From Collinsella sp. zg1085 (GTDB lineage Bacteria; Actinomycetota; Coriobacteriia; Coriobacteriales; Coriobacteriaceae): DNA of 64,000 nt. The stretch spans positions 1,178,001 through 1,242,000 of the forward strand of contig NZ_CP076545.1 of NCBI RefSeq assembly GCF_018889955.1, given 5' to 3'. This document shows, piece by piece, positions 33,687 through 42,388 of the stretch. The number at the start of each line of letters is the position of its first letter. Position 1 is the first letter of the stretch. Below the pieces are notes generated by a model that had not been told where the DNA came from, ran no database searches, and worked only from the letters and a program-made list of their open reading frames with translations. Both the position numbers and the translations under genes were made by a program.

Positions 33687-35933
33687 CTAGTGTTTCATAT
33701 GCGGTGTAAAGCCTGTTCGCTTACGCTGACCTGCAAACACCGAGCCTTTACGTGCATTTCTCTTTAGGGCTGCTATAACATCATCTTCACTGCTACCCTC
33801 AACGAGTGTCCGCAGATGAACCACCGCATCGCGCAGGCGCGCAGCCTCCTCAAAATCCATCGCCACTGAAGCCTGATGCATATCGTCTTCAAGCTGCAAA
33901 ATGATACGCTGCACTTCTTCTTTTGGGAGCTCGCTTAACTCTTCTGCTAAATGAGCCCCACTTGCACTATCTGTTGGGTGAGTTATACCTGCTTCAGGTG
34001 ATGGCGTATAGAAACTGCCATGACCCAAACTATCATGCTTTTCACGCTCACGCGTGGTAAGGGTATCCGCCGCCTCAGCAATAAAACTTGAAATATCGTT
34101 GATTGCTTTTCTAACAGTTGTTGGCTGAATACCGTGCTCTAGGTTAAAAGCCTCCTGTAAGCTCCGACGACGTTGCGTTTCGCTGATGGCTGCTTGCATA
34201 GAGTCAGTAATGGTATCGGCATACATAATGACATGGCCTTCTGCATTACGAGCAGCACGACCAATTGTCTGGATAAGTGAACGGCGGTTGCGCAAAAATC
34301 CTTCTTTATCGGCATCCAAAATGGCAACTAAAGAAACCTCTGGCAGGTCAAGACCCTCACGCAACAAGTTAATTCCAACCAACACATCGATTTTTCCGCT
34401 ACGCAAATCGCGCAGGATTTCAACGCGATCCATCGTTGCTGTATCAGAGTGCATGTAATTAACACGGATACCAGCATCAAGAAGATGGTCAGTTAAATCT
34501 TCTGCCATACGCTTCGTGAGCGTGGTAACCAAAACACGCTCATGTTTTTGTATACGTTCGTGTACTTCATCAAGCAAATCATCAATTTGACCTTTAACGG
34601 GCCGTACATCAATGATAGGGTCTAAAAGACCTGTTGGTCGAATAATCTGCTCAACGTCGCGCTGCGATACACGCAACTCGTAATCGCCAGGCGTTGCCGA
34701 AACATAAATAAACTGCGGAATCCGTGCTTCAAATTCGTCAAAACGAAGGGGACGATTATCAAGCGCTGAAGGTAGACGAAAACCATGCTCAACAAGGGTT
34801 ACCTTGCGTGAGCGGTCGCCTTCATGCATGCCGCGAATTTGAGGTACCGTAACATGGCTCTCATCAATAATGCAAAGCATATCTTTTGGAAAATAATCGA
34901 TGAGCGTAAAGGGTGGCTCGCCAGGCTTTCTTCCATCCAGATGACGCGAATAGTTCTCGATACCGTTGCAAAAACCCATCGTCTCAAGCAACTCTAAGTC
35001 ATAATGCGTACGCTGCTCTATGCGTTGTGCTTCAAGCAACTTATTAGCTGTTTTAAGCTCAGCTACGCGCGTCTCACACTCGTCTTCAATAGTCTTGAGT
35101 GCGAGACGCACCTTTGGCTTTTCGGTAACATAGTGCGATGCTGGCCAAACTGGGATTGCATCGTATTCACGTAAAAGCTCACCGGTAAGCTCATGAAACT
35201 CTGCAATAAGCTCAACCTCATCGCCAAAAAACTCAAAACGAAGGGGATGTTCTGCATAAGGGGGAAATACATCAACTACATCACCCCGCACCCGAAACGT
35301 TCCACGACTAAGCTCGTAGTCATTACGGTCATACTGAATATCAATCAAATCATGTATAAAATCATCGCGCTCAAGCGGGATTTTTTTATCGATATTAGGT
35401 GCTAAGCCCGCATAGTCCTCTGGACTACCAATACCATAAATGCACGAAACCGAAGCAACTACGATAACGTCTCTTCTCGAAAGTAGCGATGCAGTTGCTT
35501 GATGGCGCAGCATCTCAACCTCTTCATTGATTGACGCATCTTTCTCAATATAGGTATCAGATTGCGGAACATAAGCTTCAGGCTGGTAGTAATCGTAATA
35601 TGAGACAAAATAGACAACTGCATTATGCGGGAAAAACTCTTTTAACTCGCTCGCCAACTGAGCAGCTAAGGTTTTATTGGGCGCCATCACCAAGGTTGGC
35701 TTACCGAGTGCCTCAATAGTTTTTGCCATAGTAAAGGTTTTGCCCGAACCTGTAACACCCAAGAGTACCTGATAACGCTCGTTGCTCTTGACGCCCTCAA
35801 CCAGTGCCTGAATAGCGTCTGGTTGGTCCCCCGATGGCTCATAGGGCGAGACCACCTCAAAGGCAGCAGGCCCCCCTTGCTGTCCAAATCGTTTAAGTTC
35901 ACCGCCTACGCGCTCAACGTCTAAAGCTTCCAT
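33687..35933 (-). CDS. uvrB: Excinuclease ABC subunit B
   Basis: A 748-residue SF2 helicase-like protein. Walker [14 protein letters not shown], the beta-hairpin region ([25 protein letters not shown], positions about 98-122), DESHV motif [11 protein letters not shown] motif VI and a C-terminal UVR motif ([23 protein letters not shown]) are present. The tail goes about 60 residues past the UVR domain and is basic. GAGGAG is 5 nt before ATG 35933. A LexA-type site lies 40 bp upstream. Confidence 0.97.
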   Translation of the reverse strand: MEALDVERVGGELKRFGQQGGPAAFEVVSPYEPSGDQPDAIQALVEGVKSNERYQVLLGVTGSGKTFTMAKTIEALGKPTLVMAPNKTLAAQLASELKEFFPHNAVVYFVSYYDYYQPEAYVPQSDTYIEKDASINEEVEMLRHQATASLLSRRDVIVVASVSCIYGIGSPEDYAGLAPNIDKKIPLERDDFIHDLIDIQYDRNDYELSRGTFRVRGDVVDVFPPYAEHPLRFEFFGDEVELIAEFHELTGELLREYDAIPVWPASHYVTEKPKVRLALKTIEDECETRVAELKTANKLLEAQRIEQRTHYDLELLETMGFCNGIENYSRHLDGRKPGEPPFTLIDYFPKDMLCIIDESHVTVPQIRGMHEGDRSRKVTLVEHGFRLPSALDNRPLRFDEFEARIPQFIYVSATPGDYELRVSQRDVEQIIRPTGLLDPIIDVRPVKGQIDDLLDEVHERIQKHERVLVTTLTKRMAEDLTDHLLDAGIRVNYMHSDTATMDRVEILRDLRSGKIDVLVGINLLREGLDLPEVSLVAILDADKEGFLRNRRSLIQTIGRAARNAEGHVIMYADTITDSMQAAISETQRRRSLQEAFNLEHGIQPTTVRKAINDISSFIAEAADTLTTREREKHDSLGHGSFYTPSPEAGITHPTDSASGAHLAEELSELPKEEVQRIILQLEDDMHQASVAMDFEEAARLRDAVVHLRTLVEGSSEDDVIAALKRNARKGSVFAGQRKRTGFTPHMKH

Positions 35934-35969
35934 GGCCACTCCTCTAACATGCTACGCGAGTTCTCATAT

Positions 35970-35983
35970 CGTACATATGTTCT
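35970..35983. promoter_or_regulatory. LexA (SOS) box upstream of uvrB
   Basis: On the minus strand AGAACATATGTACG has one mismatch to the GAACATATGTTC palindrome. The match to the uvrA box, plus uvrB being a classic SOS gene, supports it. Confidence 0.7.
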
Positions 35984-36020
35984 ATAGTTTGCGTCAAGCA
36001 TCTTTTCTATATGAAAAAAC

Positions 36021-36620
36021 TTATGCCACCTGAAACGCTAAGGGATACAGCTGACGGTAACGATCATAGGCATTATTCACACGAATTAAATAAGCTTGTG
36101 TCTCGGGAAAGGTAATTGCATTATGCAAAAAATCACTGCGTGCAATCCACTCATTCACATTGCCAAGCCCAGCGTTATAAGCAGCGATTACGCGGTCGCG
36201 TGCACCGGTAAAATAGTTTGATAAATAGGCAAGGTAGGCACAGCCATATTCTATATTGACAACAGGGTCATCAAGCTTATCGAGCGGGTACTGACTTTCA
36301 TCAACTCGTCCCGTGCGCGCCATATCCGCAGCGGTGGTATCTAAAATTTGCATAAGTCCATGCGCACCCTGAGCAGACTGAGCCTGTGGATTCCAGCTTG
36401 ATTCACAGCTAATCACCGCCGCTACCAAATACGGGTCAAGCTGATGACGCTCTGACGCTGACGCAATCTCTTGCTCATATGACAAAGGGTACTGATAGCG
36501 AAATAAAAGACTTGGTCCATATGAATAGGCCGCTGCCACAAGACCCATGACAAGCACCACGCCTATTGGCAGCAACCGATACCACGTCAAGAAACGAAGC
36601 TTATGTGCGCGCGTTCTCAC
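36021..36620 (-). CDS. Lytic transglycosylase (SLT domain), membrane-anchored
   Basis: About 199 residues. An N-terminal membrane helix (LLPIGVVLVMGLVAAAY) is followed by an SLT domain with catalytic Glu in ISCESSWNPQAQS, then GAHGLMQILDTTAADMA and VIAAYNAGLGNVNEWI. It cleaves peptidoglycan between MurNAc and GlcNAc outside the membrane. GTG 36620 is preferred (AGGGA 6 nt upstream). The stop codon of coaE lies 9 bp before it, so they are co-transcribed. Confidence 0.92.
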   Translation of the reverse strand: MRTRAHKLRFLTWYRLLPIGVVLVMGLVAAAYSYGPSLLFRYQYPLSYEQEIASASERHQLDPYLVAAVISCESSWNPQAQSAQGAHGLMQILDTTAADMARTGRVDESQYPLDKLDDPVVNIEYGCAYLAYLSNYFTGARDRVIAAYNAGLGNVNEWIARSDFLHNAITFPETQAYLIRVNNAYDRYRQLYPLAFQVA

Positions 36621-36629
36621 CAAACATCC

Positions 36630-37235
36630 CTATCTCTCTGCGTGGCAACGTGGTGCCAAGTATGCATCGAGCTGAGCAAAAAGCGCTGGCAAATCAGCAG
36701 TATTAGATATAACATGCGTTGCCATTGCTTCAATCTCGGCGTCAGTAGGTTGCAATTGAGCACGCGCGTCAACATCGTCTGGATGCATTCCCCGCGCAAT
36801 GGCGCGTGTACGTCGTATCTTATAGGGCGCCGTGATAGCTATGATGTCATCAGCCCATGCAAAGGCTTGCTCAAAGCCTCGAGGAGCAGAGATTTCGACA
36901 ACCAGGTGCTGCGATGCTGTTGCTTTTGCACGATACGCTGTTATCTCTTGATATACATCCTCTAAAAGCTGTGGATAGACACATGCGCCCAGGCGCTCTA
37001 TATGCTCAGCCGATTGAAAGGCACGTTTAGCGAGGAGTTGGATATTAAGTCGGTCTTCTATACATATATCGTCACCAAACGCTGCTCTAACACAAGCACG
37101 TACCTCAGCATTCTGCTCATAGAGTAGCTTAGCGCGTTCATCAAGATTGATGAGGCAAGCACCAAGTTGCTGCATATATCGCGCTGCTTGGGTTTTACCC
37201 GATGCAATATTGCCAAGTATATAGATAACCGACAT
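36630..37235 (-). CDS. coaE: Dephospho-CoA kinase
   Basis: A 201-residue P-loop kinase doing the last step of CoA synthesis. Visible are YILGNIASGKTQAARYM (Walker A), LINLDERAKLLYE (substrate site, usually DADxIA; here DERAK), and RGMHPDDVDAR near the lid. Length is normal. AAGGAGG is 6 nt before the ATG. The order uvrB-SLT-coaE in reverse is uvrB downstream of coaE, a neighbourhood often seen in Gram-positive bacteria. Confidence 0.88.
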   Translation of the reverse strand: MSVIYILGNIASGKTQAARYMQQLGACLINLDERAKLLYEQNAEVRACVRAAFGDDICIEDRLNIQLLAKRAFQSAEHIERLGACVYPQLLEDVYQEITAYRAKATASQHLVVEISAPRGFEQAFAWADDIIAITAPYKIRRTRAIARGMHPDDVDARAQLQPTDAEIEAMATHVISNTADLPALFAQLDAYLAPRCHAER

Positions 37236-37292
37236 CTCAAACCTCCTTCTCTCACTTATCTATGAACAAACCCTTACCGTATCAAAACTCTG

Positions 37293-38480
37293 CTAAGCCG
37301 CTGGCAAAGATTGGCGCTTTTCGGGGCGCACCATCATTAACCAGCAACTAAGTAAGGCACCCGCTCCAATCAATGCACCCACATGACCCACATGAGCAAT
37401 GCCTATATGCACAACGATTGCACCGCCAAGCGCTGTTCCGCTCCCGATACCAAGGTTATAAATGCCTGAAAAAATAGACATAGCCACCGCCGAGCTCTCT
37501 TCATCACTTGCCCGAATAACTTCCGACTGAAATGCAATGCTATACATAGTTCCACAGGCACCCCACAGCAGTGAAAGCACAATAATTGTCTCAAGCTGTG
37601 GCACCGCAAGCAACATCAGCCCCAAGGACACCACAACGCCTGCAATGCAAAACAGAGCAAAGAACAGGCGGCGGCGGTCGTAGAGGCGAGACAAAACCGC
37701 ACTTCCCAATAAACCTGCAATGCCAAAAATGGTTAATACCATCGTTATCACACTTGGATCGTGATGGCCTACCTGTGCAAGGTAGGGCTCTATGTAGCTA
37801 TATCCCGTGTAATACGCTGAGGCAAACAAAAGCGTAATCACATATATTGCAATGAGCTGCTTGTTCTTAAATAAACTGGGAAGTTGCTGAATGCGAAACG
37901 GCTCCGTTGCTGGAATACGTGGCAACGTGACTGCTTGATATGTACATACAAGCAAAGCGACAATTCCAACAATGGTAAAAGTCATGCGCCAGCCAACCCA
38001 CAAACCAATTGCCCGCCCAATAGGTAGGCCAAAAATCATAGCAATTGAAGAACCGGTTGCAATCATACTTACCGCGAGTGCCGCATGAGAGCTATCGACC
38101 AAACGCGTTGCCATAATAGCTGCTATTGACCAGAAAATGGCATGAGCTGATGCAACAACCAAGCGAGCAAGCACCAAGACCATAAAGCTTGGCGCCACGG
38201 CACTCAAAAGCTGACCCGCACTAAACACTGCAACAACGCCAATCATCAAACGTTTAAGCTCAATGCGCGATGCTCCAATCATGAGGGGAAGCGAAAGCAC
38301 CATAACACCCCACGCGTACACACTTACCATCAAGCCGGCTTCTGCCTCGTTTAATCCAAAGCTTGTTCCAATATCGGTTAAAAGACCAATTGGCATAAAC
38401 TCCGACGTGTTAAAAATAAAAGCCGAAAAACTCAAGCCAATAAGCTGAATCCATTGTTGCAGCGTAATACGCGAATCCAT
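37293..38480 (-). CDS. MFS exporter (DHA1 family, SotB/YdhP-like)
   Basis: A 395-residue transporter with about 12 membrane helices. The start QLIGLSFSAFIFNTSEFMPIGLLTDIG and GLMVSVYAWGVMVLSLPLM resemble the sugar/arabinose efflux and drug efflux DHA1 group. ATG 38480 has AGGAGGG 3-4 nt upstream. The frame is open to 38888, but that stretch overlaps the divergent TerB gene and is not supported. Substrate unknown. Confidence 0.85.
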   Translation of the reverse strand: MDSRITLQQWIQLIGLSFSAFIFNTSEFMPIGLLTDIGTSFGLNEAEAGLMVSVYAWGVMVLSLPLMIGASRIELKRLMIGVVAVFSAGQLLSAVAPSFMVLVLARLVVASAHAIFWSIAAIMATRLVDSSHAALAVSMIATGSSIAMIFGLPIGRAIGLWVGWRMTFTIVGIVALLVCTYQAVTLPRIPATEPFRIQQLPSLFKNKQLIAIYVITLLFASAYYTGYSYIEPYLAQVGHHDPSVITMVLTIFGIAGLLGSAVLSRLYDRRRLFFALFCIAGVVVSLGLMLLAVPQLETIIVLSLLWGACGTMYSIAFQSEVIRASDEESSAVAMSIFSGIYNLGIGSGTALGGAIVVHIGIAHVGHVGALIGAGALLSCWLMMVRPEKRQSLPAA

Positions 38481-38570
38481 ACACCCTCCTATAGTAAGTG
38501 CAAGGATTATAGGGCATGACACGCACAAAGCTATGAGGGTCACATGTGCTTTCCACTTTTCATAAAAATA

Positions 38571-38584
38571 CGAACATTTGTTTG
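38571..38584. promoter_or_regulatory. LexA-type (SOS) box upstream of the TerB-BrxD unit
   Basis: CGAACATTTGTTTG has one mismatch to CGAACNNNNGTTCG. Flanking AAATAC and GTATTT extend the symmetry. A -10-like TATACT lies at 38594-38599, so a bound repressor would cover the -35 region. Confidence 0.65.
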
Positions 38585-38642
38585 TATTTATGATATACTT
38601 GCTGTATTCACCATTCTTTTTAGCCCACGTAAAGGAGGGTGC

Positions 38643-40463
38643 ATGGGGCAGCACGGGCAACAATTTGGAAGCGTTAATCAGGCCATGGCTCAGTTTTTGC
38701 AAACATATACCAACGGTGTTCAGCAAAATAGCAAGACCACAAAACATGAAACAATAGGCTCTCAGAATGATTCCGCTTGTGCATACCCCGATTTTGTCTA
38801 TAACGCTCACAATGCCTATCAAGATTATACAGAAGAGGGCTTTGACGATGAGGGGGTGATTATAGGAAGTGGCACCTATACCGCTCAAGCACTTCCCTCA
38901 CGCTCACGTACGCGCCATGCAAGAACGCATACGCAAACAGCCTTAGACCTTCCCGCCGCTTATGCACCTCTGTTTGACGTCCCCAATTTATTGCCAACCG
39001 AGCAGCGTAGTTGGTATTCTCATCCCTCGCCTCAACAAAGCTATCTGGAAGCCCAAGCACTGTCTGCTGTAGAAGATAATTATCCCTCTGTTATTGCGTA
39101 TCAGTCGCGCACAGAAACTTATCGAGAATTACCTCCGCAAATCCTTCGTGCTTATATAAGCTGGCGCACACAGCTTCGCCACGGTGCCTACAGTGCTCCA
39201 CCCCTGCATTTTCTCAAGTTATACATACGTGAAATGATATATGGCATTCATATCGCAGACCCAGAGGAGGGCTTTCAAAACATCAAACAGCTCTACGCGC
39301 GCTCGCAAGACCCTGATTCCTTGTTTCTTCTCACCGGTGCGCTTATCGATTATGCTGCCTATTTTGATATTGACGCGAACGAGCTTCAAGAGCTTCCACG
39401 CGTTGCATATCAGTACAAGGTTCATGCGTTTACTGAGGCAAAGCGCGCACTGCAAAACACACTAGAACCAAAGGTTCACCGTTTATTTCCGCTTGCTGCT
39501 CCTAATCTCGAAGAACGCATGGCTATGTCTTTGTTGGATTTAACTAACAATACGCGCGAGCCACTCTTCACCGCACGTAAGATGGCATATGCCTTTAATC
39601 ATGTACTATGCGGTGTTCTTTTGAGCTTAGAGCATCATTATCAGACACGCCGTCAGCGAGATTTATTCAGAGAGCTCTTTGGTTCTCCGATTTTACTCTC
39701 ACATGTTCCCTTTAACTTTATGCAAGTATACGAGGCTCATCCACACGCTGATACCCACTATGTTATTAGCCCTATCCAAGCATATACGTGTAAGCAAGGC
39801 ATATGGACTTCTACCTTTTTCCCGCATGAAATGCCTGGCCAAGAACTCATGAACCAAATCATTCAGGCGAGCGCTCATGCTGTTAGACAAGCGTTTGACC
39901 CAAGCCATACGCCTGAACAACAGATTAAGCTTCCCAAATACCAGCAAAAATTTATTCGTGATGAACTTAGCCACTATCAAAAACTCGGCGGGCACTACAT
40001 TGCTCCTGTCATTCAAATTGATACATCACAGCTGAGTGCTATTCGCACTACTGCCGCTCAACTGCGCGAAGCTCTTCTTACCGACGAAGAACGAGCTGAT
40101 GAATCCTGTACAGTTAAGTTTATTGACGAGGAACATGCAGATGATTGCCAACACGACACATGTGCCTCAAAAGCTCCTGCAGACGATGAGCCCATATGCG
40201 CAGACGAAACGCAAAGTATTCAAGAGCTTTTGCCCTATGAACGTGAATACTTACAAGCCTTGCTTGATAAACGCACCAATCATGCAGCGCATATTCTCAC
40301 GCAGCAACACTGCTCTCTCGACCTTCTCGTCGATCATATCAATGAGTTGTTCTTTGATATACTCGGCGACACACTCCTTGAACTAAGCAATGGTCAGGCC
40401 ACCATCATTGACGATTATCTTGAAGACCTCAAAGGATATTTGCATCATGACATCTCAAGCTAG
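38643..40463 (+). CDS. TerB-N/TerB-C domain protein
   Basis: A 606-residue protein. The first 150 residues are polar and probably disordered. Residues about 155-290 match TerB-N (PPQILRAYISWRTQLRHGAY, then LHFLKLYIREMIYGI and a helical repeat region). Residues about 435-606 match TerB-C (FIRDELSHYQKLGGHYIAP through the acidic helix LLPYEREYLQALLDKR). These domains are known from comparative genomics of tellurite-resistance-like systems, some of which include DNA-processing ATPases and helicases. ATG 38643 is preceded by AAAGGAGGG. The last 17 bp overlap the BrxD-like gene. A LexA-type box lies upstream. I infer a scaffold or sensor role; no enzymatic motif is seen. Confidence 0.82.
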   Translation: MGQHGQQFGSVNQAMAQFLQTYTNGVQQNSKTTKHETIGSQNDSACAYPDFVYNAHNAYQDYTEEGFDDEGVIIGSGTYTAQALPSRSRTRHARTHTQTALDLPAAYAPLFDVPNLLPTEQRSWYSHPSPQQSYLEAQALSAVEDNYPSVIAYQSRTETYRELPPQILRAYISWRTQLRHGAYSAPPLHFLKLYIREMIYGIHIADPEEGFQNIKQLYARSQDPDSLFLLTGALIDYAAYFDIDANELQELPRVAYQYKVHAFTEAKRALQNTLEPKVHRLFPLAAPNLEERMAMSLLDLTNNTREPLFTARKMAYAFNHVLCGVLLSLEHHYQTRRQRDLFRELFGSPILLSHVPFNFMQVYEAHPHADTHYVISPIQAYTCKQGIWTSTFFPHEMPGQELMNQIIQASAHAVRQAFDPSHTPEQQIKLPKYQQKFIRDELSHYQKLGGHYIAPVIQIDTSQLSAIRTTAAQLREALLTDEERADESCTVKFIDEEHADDCQHDTCASKAPADDEPICADETQSIQELLPYEREYLQALLDKRTNHAAHILTQQHCSLDLLVDHINELFFDILGDTLLELSNGQATIIDDYLEDLKGYLHHDISS

Positions 40464-41754
40464 CAATCTCAGCCCACGAGCACCCAAACGAATAGCCGCA
40501 ACGCTGCTCAACTCACTTAAGGGCGGAGTTGTACCACGTATTGGACTTCCCTATATCACCGTGGGTCGCGAGGCAGAAATTCAAGCACTCCTTACCGACC
40601 TTGAGCTTATTCGGTCGGGTGGAGCAAGCTTTCGCTTTCTGGTAGGACGCTTTGGAGCCGGCAAGAGCTTCTTGCTGCAAACCATTCGCACGCATGCTAT
40701 GGGTGAGGGCTTTGTTGTTGCAGATGCCGACCTCTCACCTGAGCGGCGTCTACAGGGCAGTCAAGGGCAAGGACTTGCGACATACCGCGAGCTGATTAAA
40801 AATCTTTCTACTAAGACACGCCCTGAAGGTGGCGCGCTCACACTCATATTAGACAAATGGGCGCTCCAATTTGATACGCACGAAGCAGCGGCGGTATCCA
40901 TTAGCACCCTTCAAGAGCTTGTACATGGCTTTGAACTTACACACGCACTTCTCTCCTACTGGAATGCCAGACATAACAATAATGAGGAGCTTGCATCTGC
41001 ACTCCTGCGCTGGTTTCGTGGTGAGTATCAAACAAAAACTGAGGCACGAAATACTTGCAATATGACAAGCATTATTACTGATGAATCATGGTATGACTAT
41101 ATCAAACTGTTAGCGCGCTTCTTGGTATGTGTTGGTTATCGTGGGCTCATGGTGCTCATCGATGAGCTGGTCAATATATACAAAATCCCAAATGCCATTA
41201 CCAGGCAATATAACTATGAAAAAATGCTCACCATGTATAACGACACCTTACAAGGTAAAGCACAACATCTTGGCATCATTATGGGTGGAACACCGGTGGC
41301 CATCGAAGATAGACGACGGGGTGTCTTTTCTTATGAAGCACTACGGAGTCGCTTAACACAGGGGCGTTTTGCGCGCGAAGATTTACGGGACATGCTGGCA
41401 CCGTTGATTCGTCTTCATCCGCTTAGCTATGAAGAACTCCTTGTCCTCATTGAGAAGCTCGGAGAACTCCACGCTGGATACTTTGGCTATGACATCCACC
41501 ACTCAGAAAAAGACCTTGCTGAGTTTTTACGAATTGAATTCTCCCGCGTAGGTGCTGATACGCACCTTACTCCCCGTGAGGTTATCCGCGATTATATTGA
41601 ACTGCTTGATATTATGTATCAAAACCCCACGTTCACTATGCAAAAGCTGCTGTTGGAGCACCAACCGAGTTCTCCCCGCCTCACAACTCATACATCAGAT
41701 GCAGGCGCTCAAGCGCAAAACAATCACGCAGCTTTTAGTGAATTTACGCTATAA
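40447..41754 (+). CDS. BrxD-like ATPase (DUF2791 / BREX ATP-binding domain)
   Basis: A 435-residue P-loop ATPase. Walker A is VGRFGAGKSFLLQ (about residue 68), Walker B VLIDELVNIYKI (about 237), with the sensor-like IIMGGTPVAIEDRRRG and YEALRSRLTQGRF that typify DUF2791. The start lines KRIAATLLNSLKGGVVPRIGLPYITVGR also match. BrxD with the BrxHI helicase is part of type 2 BREX phage defence; here it pairs with a TerB protein and no pglX or pglZ is seen nearby. ATG 40447 (AAAGGA 10 nt upstream) overlaps the TerB gene by 17 bp, giving coupled translation. Confidence 0.85.
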   Translation: MTSQASNLSPRAPKRIAATLLNSLKGGVVPRIGLPYITVGREAEIQALLTDLELIRSGGASFRFLVGRFGAGKSFLLQTIRTHAMGEGFVVADADLSPERRLQGSQGQGLATYRELIKNLSTKTRPEGGALTLILDKWALQFDTHEAAAVSISTLQELVHGFELTHALLSYWNARHNNNEELASALLRWFRGEYQTKTEARNTCNMTSIITDESWYDYIKLLARFLVCVGYRGLMVLIDELVNIYKIPNAITRQYNYEKMLTMYNDTLQGKAQHLGIIMGGTPVAIEDRRRGVFSYEALRSRLTQGRFAREDLRDMLAPLIRLHPLSYEELLVLIEKLGELHAGYFGYDIHHSEKDLAEFLRIEFSRVGADTHLTPREVIRDYIELLDIMYQNPTFTMQKLLLEHQPSSPRLTTHTSDAGAQAQNNHAAFSEFTL

Positions 41755-41786
41755 AAATGAATACACACGGTGTTGCACAACATAAG

Positions 41787-42200
41787 CTATCGCTCATCTC
41801 GGCAGCTTTTGCATGTTCCTGTGATAACCGTATGCCGCCTATCAACTGCAAAACCATGCTCATCAAGTATGTGCCCAGCAAAACTTTCAAGCATGCTGCA
41901 TGAAAGAGGCAGAACACGACCACAGGCCTCACAGCGAAGCTGTCCTTGATGTGCATCTCCTGGCTGAGCCACAGCATTGCAATATTGCGCAGCTCCACCA
42001 CGCACGTCTGCAACCTTAACCATGGTTCCATCTGCCACAAGACGCTCAAGCGTGCGATAGACCGTAGTGCGACCAACATCAATATGATGGTTATGCAACA
42101 AAGTCATAACTTCATCAACACTCATATAACTATCCGCATGATCATCAAGCACGGCAAGAATTGCCTTGCGCTGTTTTGTATCGTAAGTACCCCTGCTCAC
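41787..42200 (-). CDS. Fur-family metalloregulator (Fur/Zur/PerR type)
   Basis: A 137-residue regulator. The winged helix is clear (YDTKQRKAILAVLDDH, then VGRTTVYRTLERLVADGT). The C-terminal dimer domain has two CxxC pairs, CEACGR and CKSCRDE, the structural zinc site, and a His-containing metal region. GTG 42200 has GGGAG 7 nt upstream and gives the usual Fur length; the frame is open to 42365 but would start inside the LexA box. It lies between the BrxD-like and helicase genes, on the opposite strand. Metal specificity cannot be read. Confidence 0.88.
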   Translation of the reverse strand: MSRGTYDTKQRKAILAVLDDHADSYMSVDEVMTLLHNHHIDVGRTTVYRTLERLVADGTMVKVADVRGGAAQYCNAVAQPGDAHQGQLRCEACGRVLPLSCSMLESFAGHILDEHGFAVDRRHTVITGTCKSCRDER

Positions 42201-42224
42201 CACTCTGCTCCCATCATTCCCAAC

Positions 42225-42248
42225 TTGAAATTGGAAACCATTTTTCAA
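42225..42248. promoter_or_regulatory. Candidate operator of the Fur-family regulator
   Basis: TTGAAA (42225-42230) and TTTCAA (42243-42248) are perfect arms, and the interior AAATTGGAAACCATTTT (42228-42244) is itself symmetrical with one mismatched pair. It lies 25 bp upstream of the regulator's start, in the divergent region shared with the helicase. Confidence 0.5.
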
Positions 42249-42358
42249 AATACTACTGCATTCGGCTGACTCAGCCATCAAGCGCCATGAAACAAGCAAA
42301 GCCTCACGCAATAAAGCACCGTAATACTCACAACTCATGCGCTTAACTATGCTAAAAT

Positions 42359-42372
42359 AGAACAAATGTTCG
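42359..42372. promoter_or_regulatory. LexA-type (SOS) box upstream of the BrxHI/Lhr-like helicase
   Basis: AGAACAAATGTTCG contains GAAC-N4-GTTC with no mismatch. It lies 17 bp before the start codon, next to a -10-like TAAAAT (42353-42358). It is the best match to the consensus in the window. Confidence 0.75.
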
Positions 42373-42388
42373 CTACGAGGAGAAAACT

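Noticed and set aside
38481-38888. N-terminal extension of the MFS transporter frame by 136 codons
   Set aside because: It overlaps the divergent TerB gene and the LexA box, while a strong ribosome site (AGGAGGG) precedes ATG 38480.
42201-42365. N-terminal extension of the Fur-family frame
   Set aside because: It would place the start inside the LexA box; GTG 42200 has a ribosome site and gives the normal Fur length.
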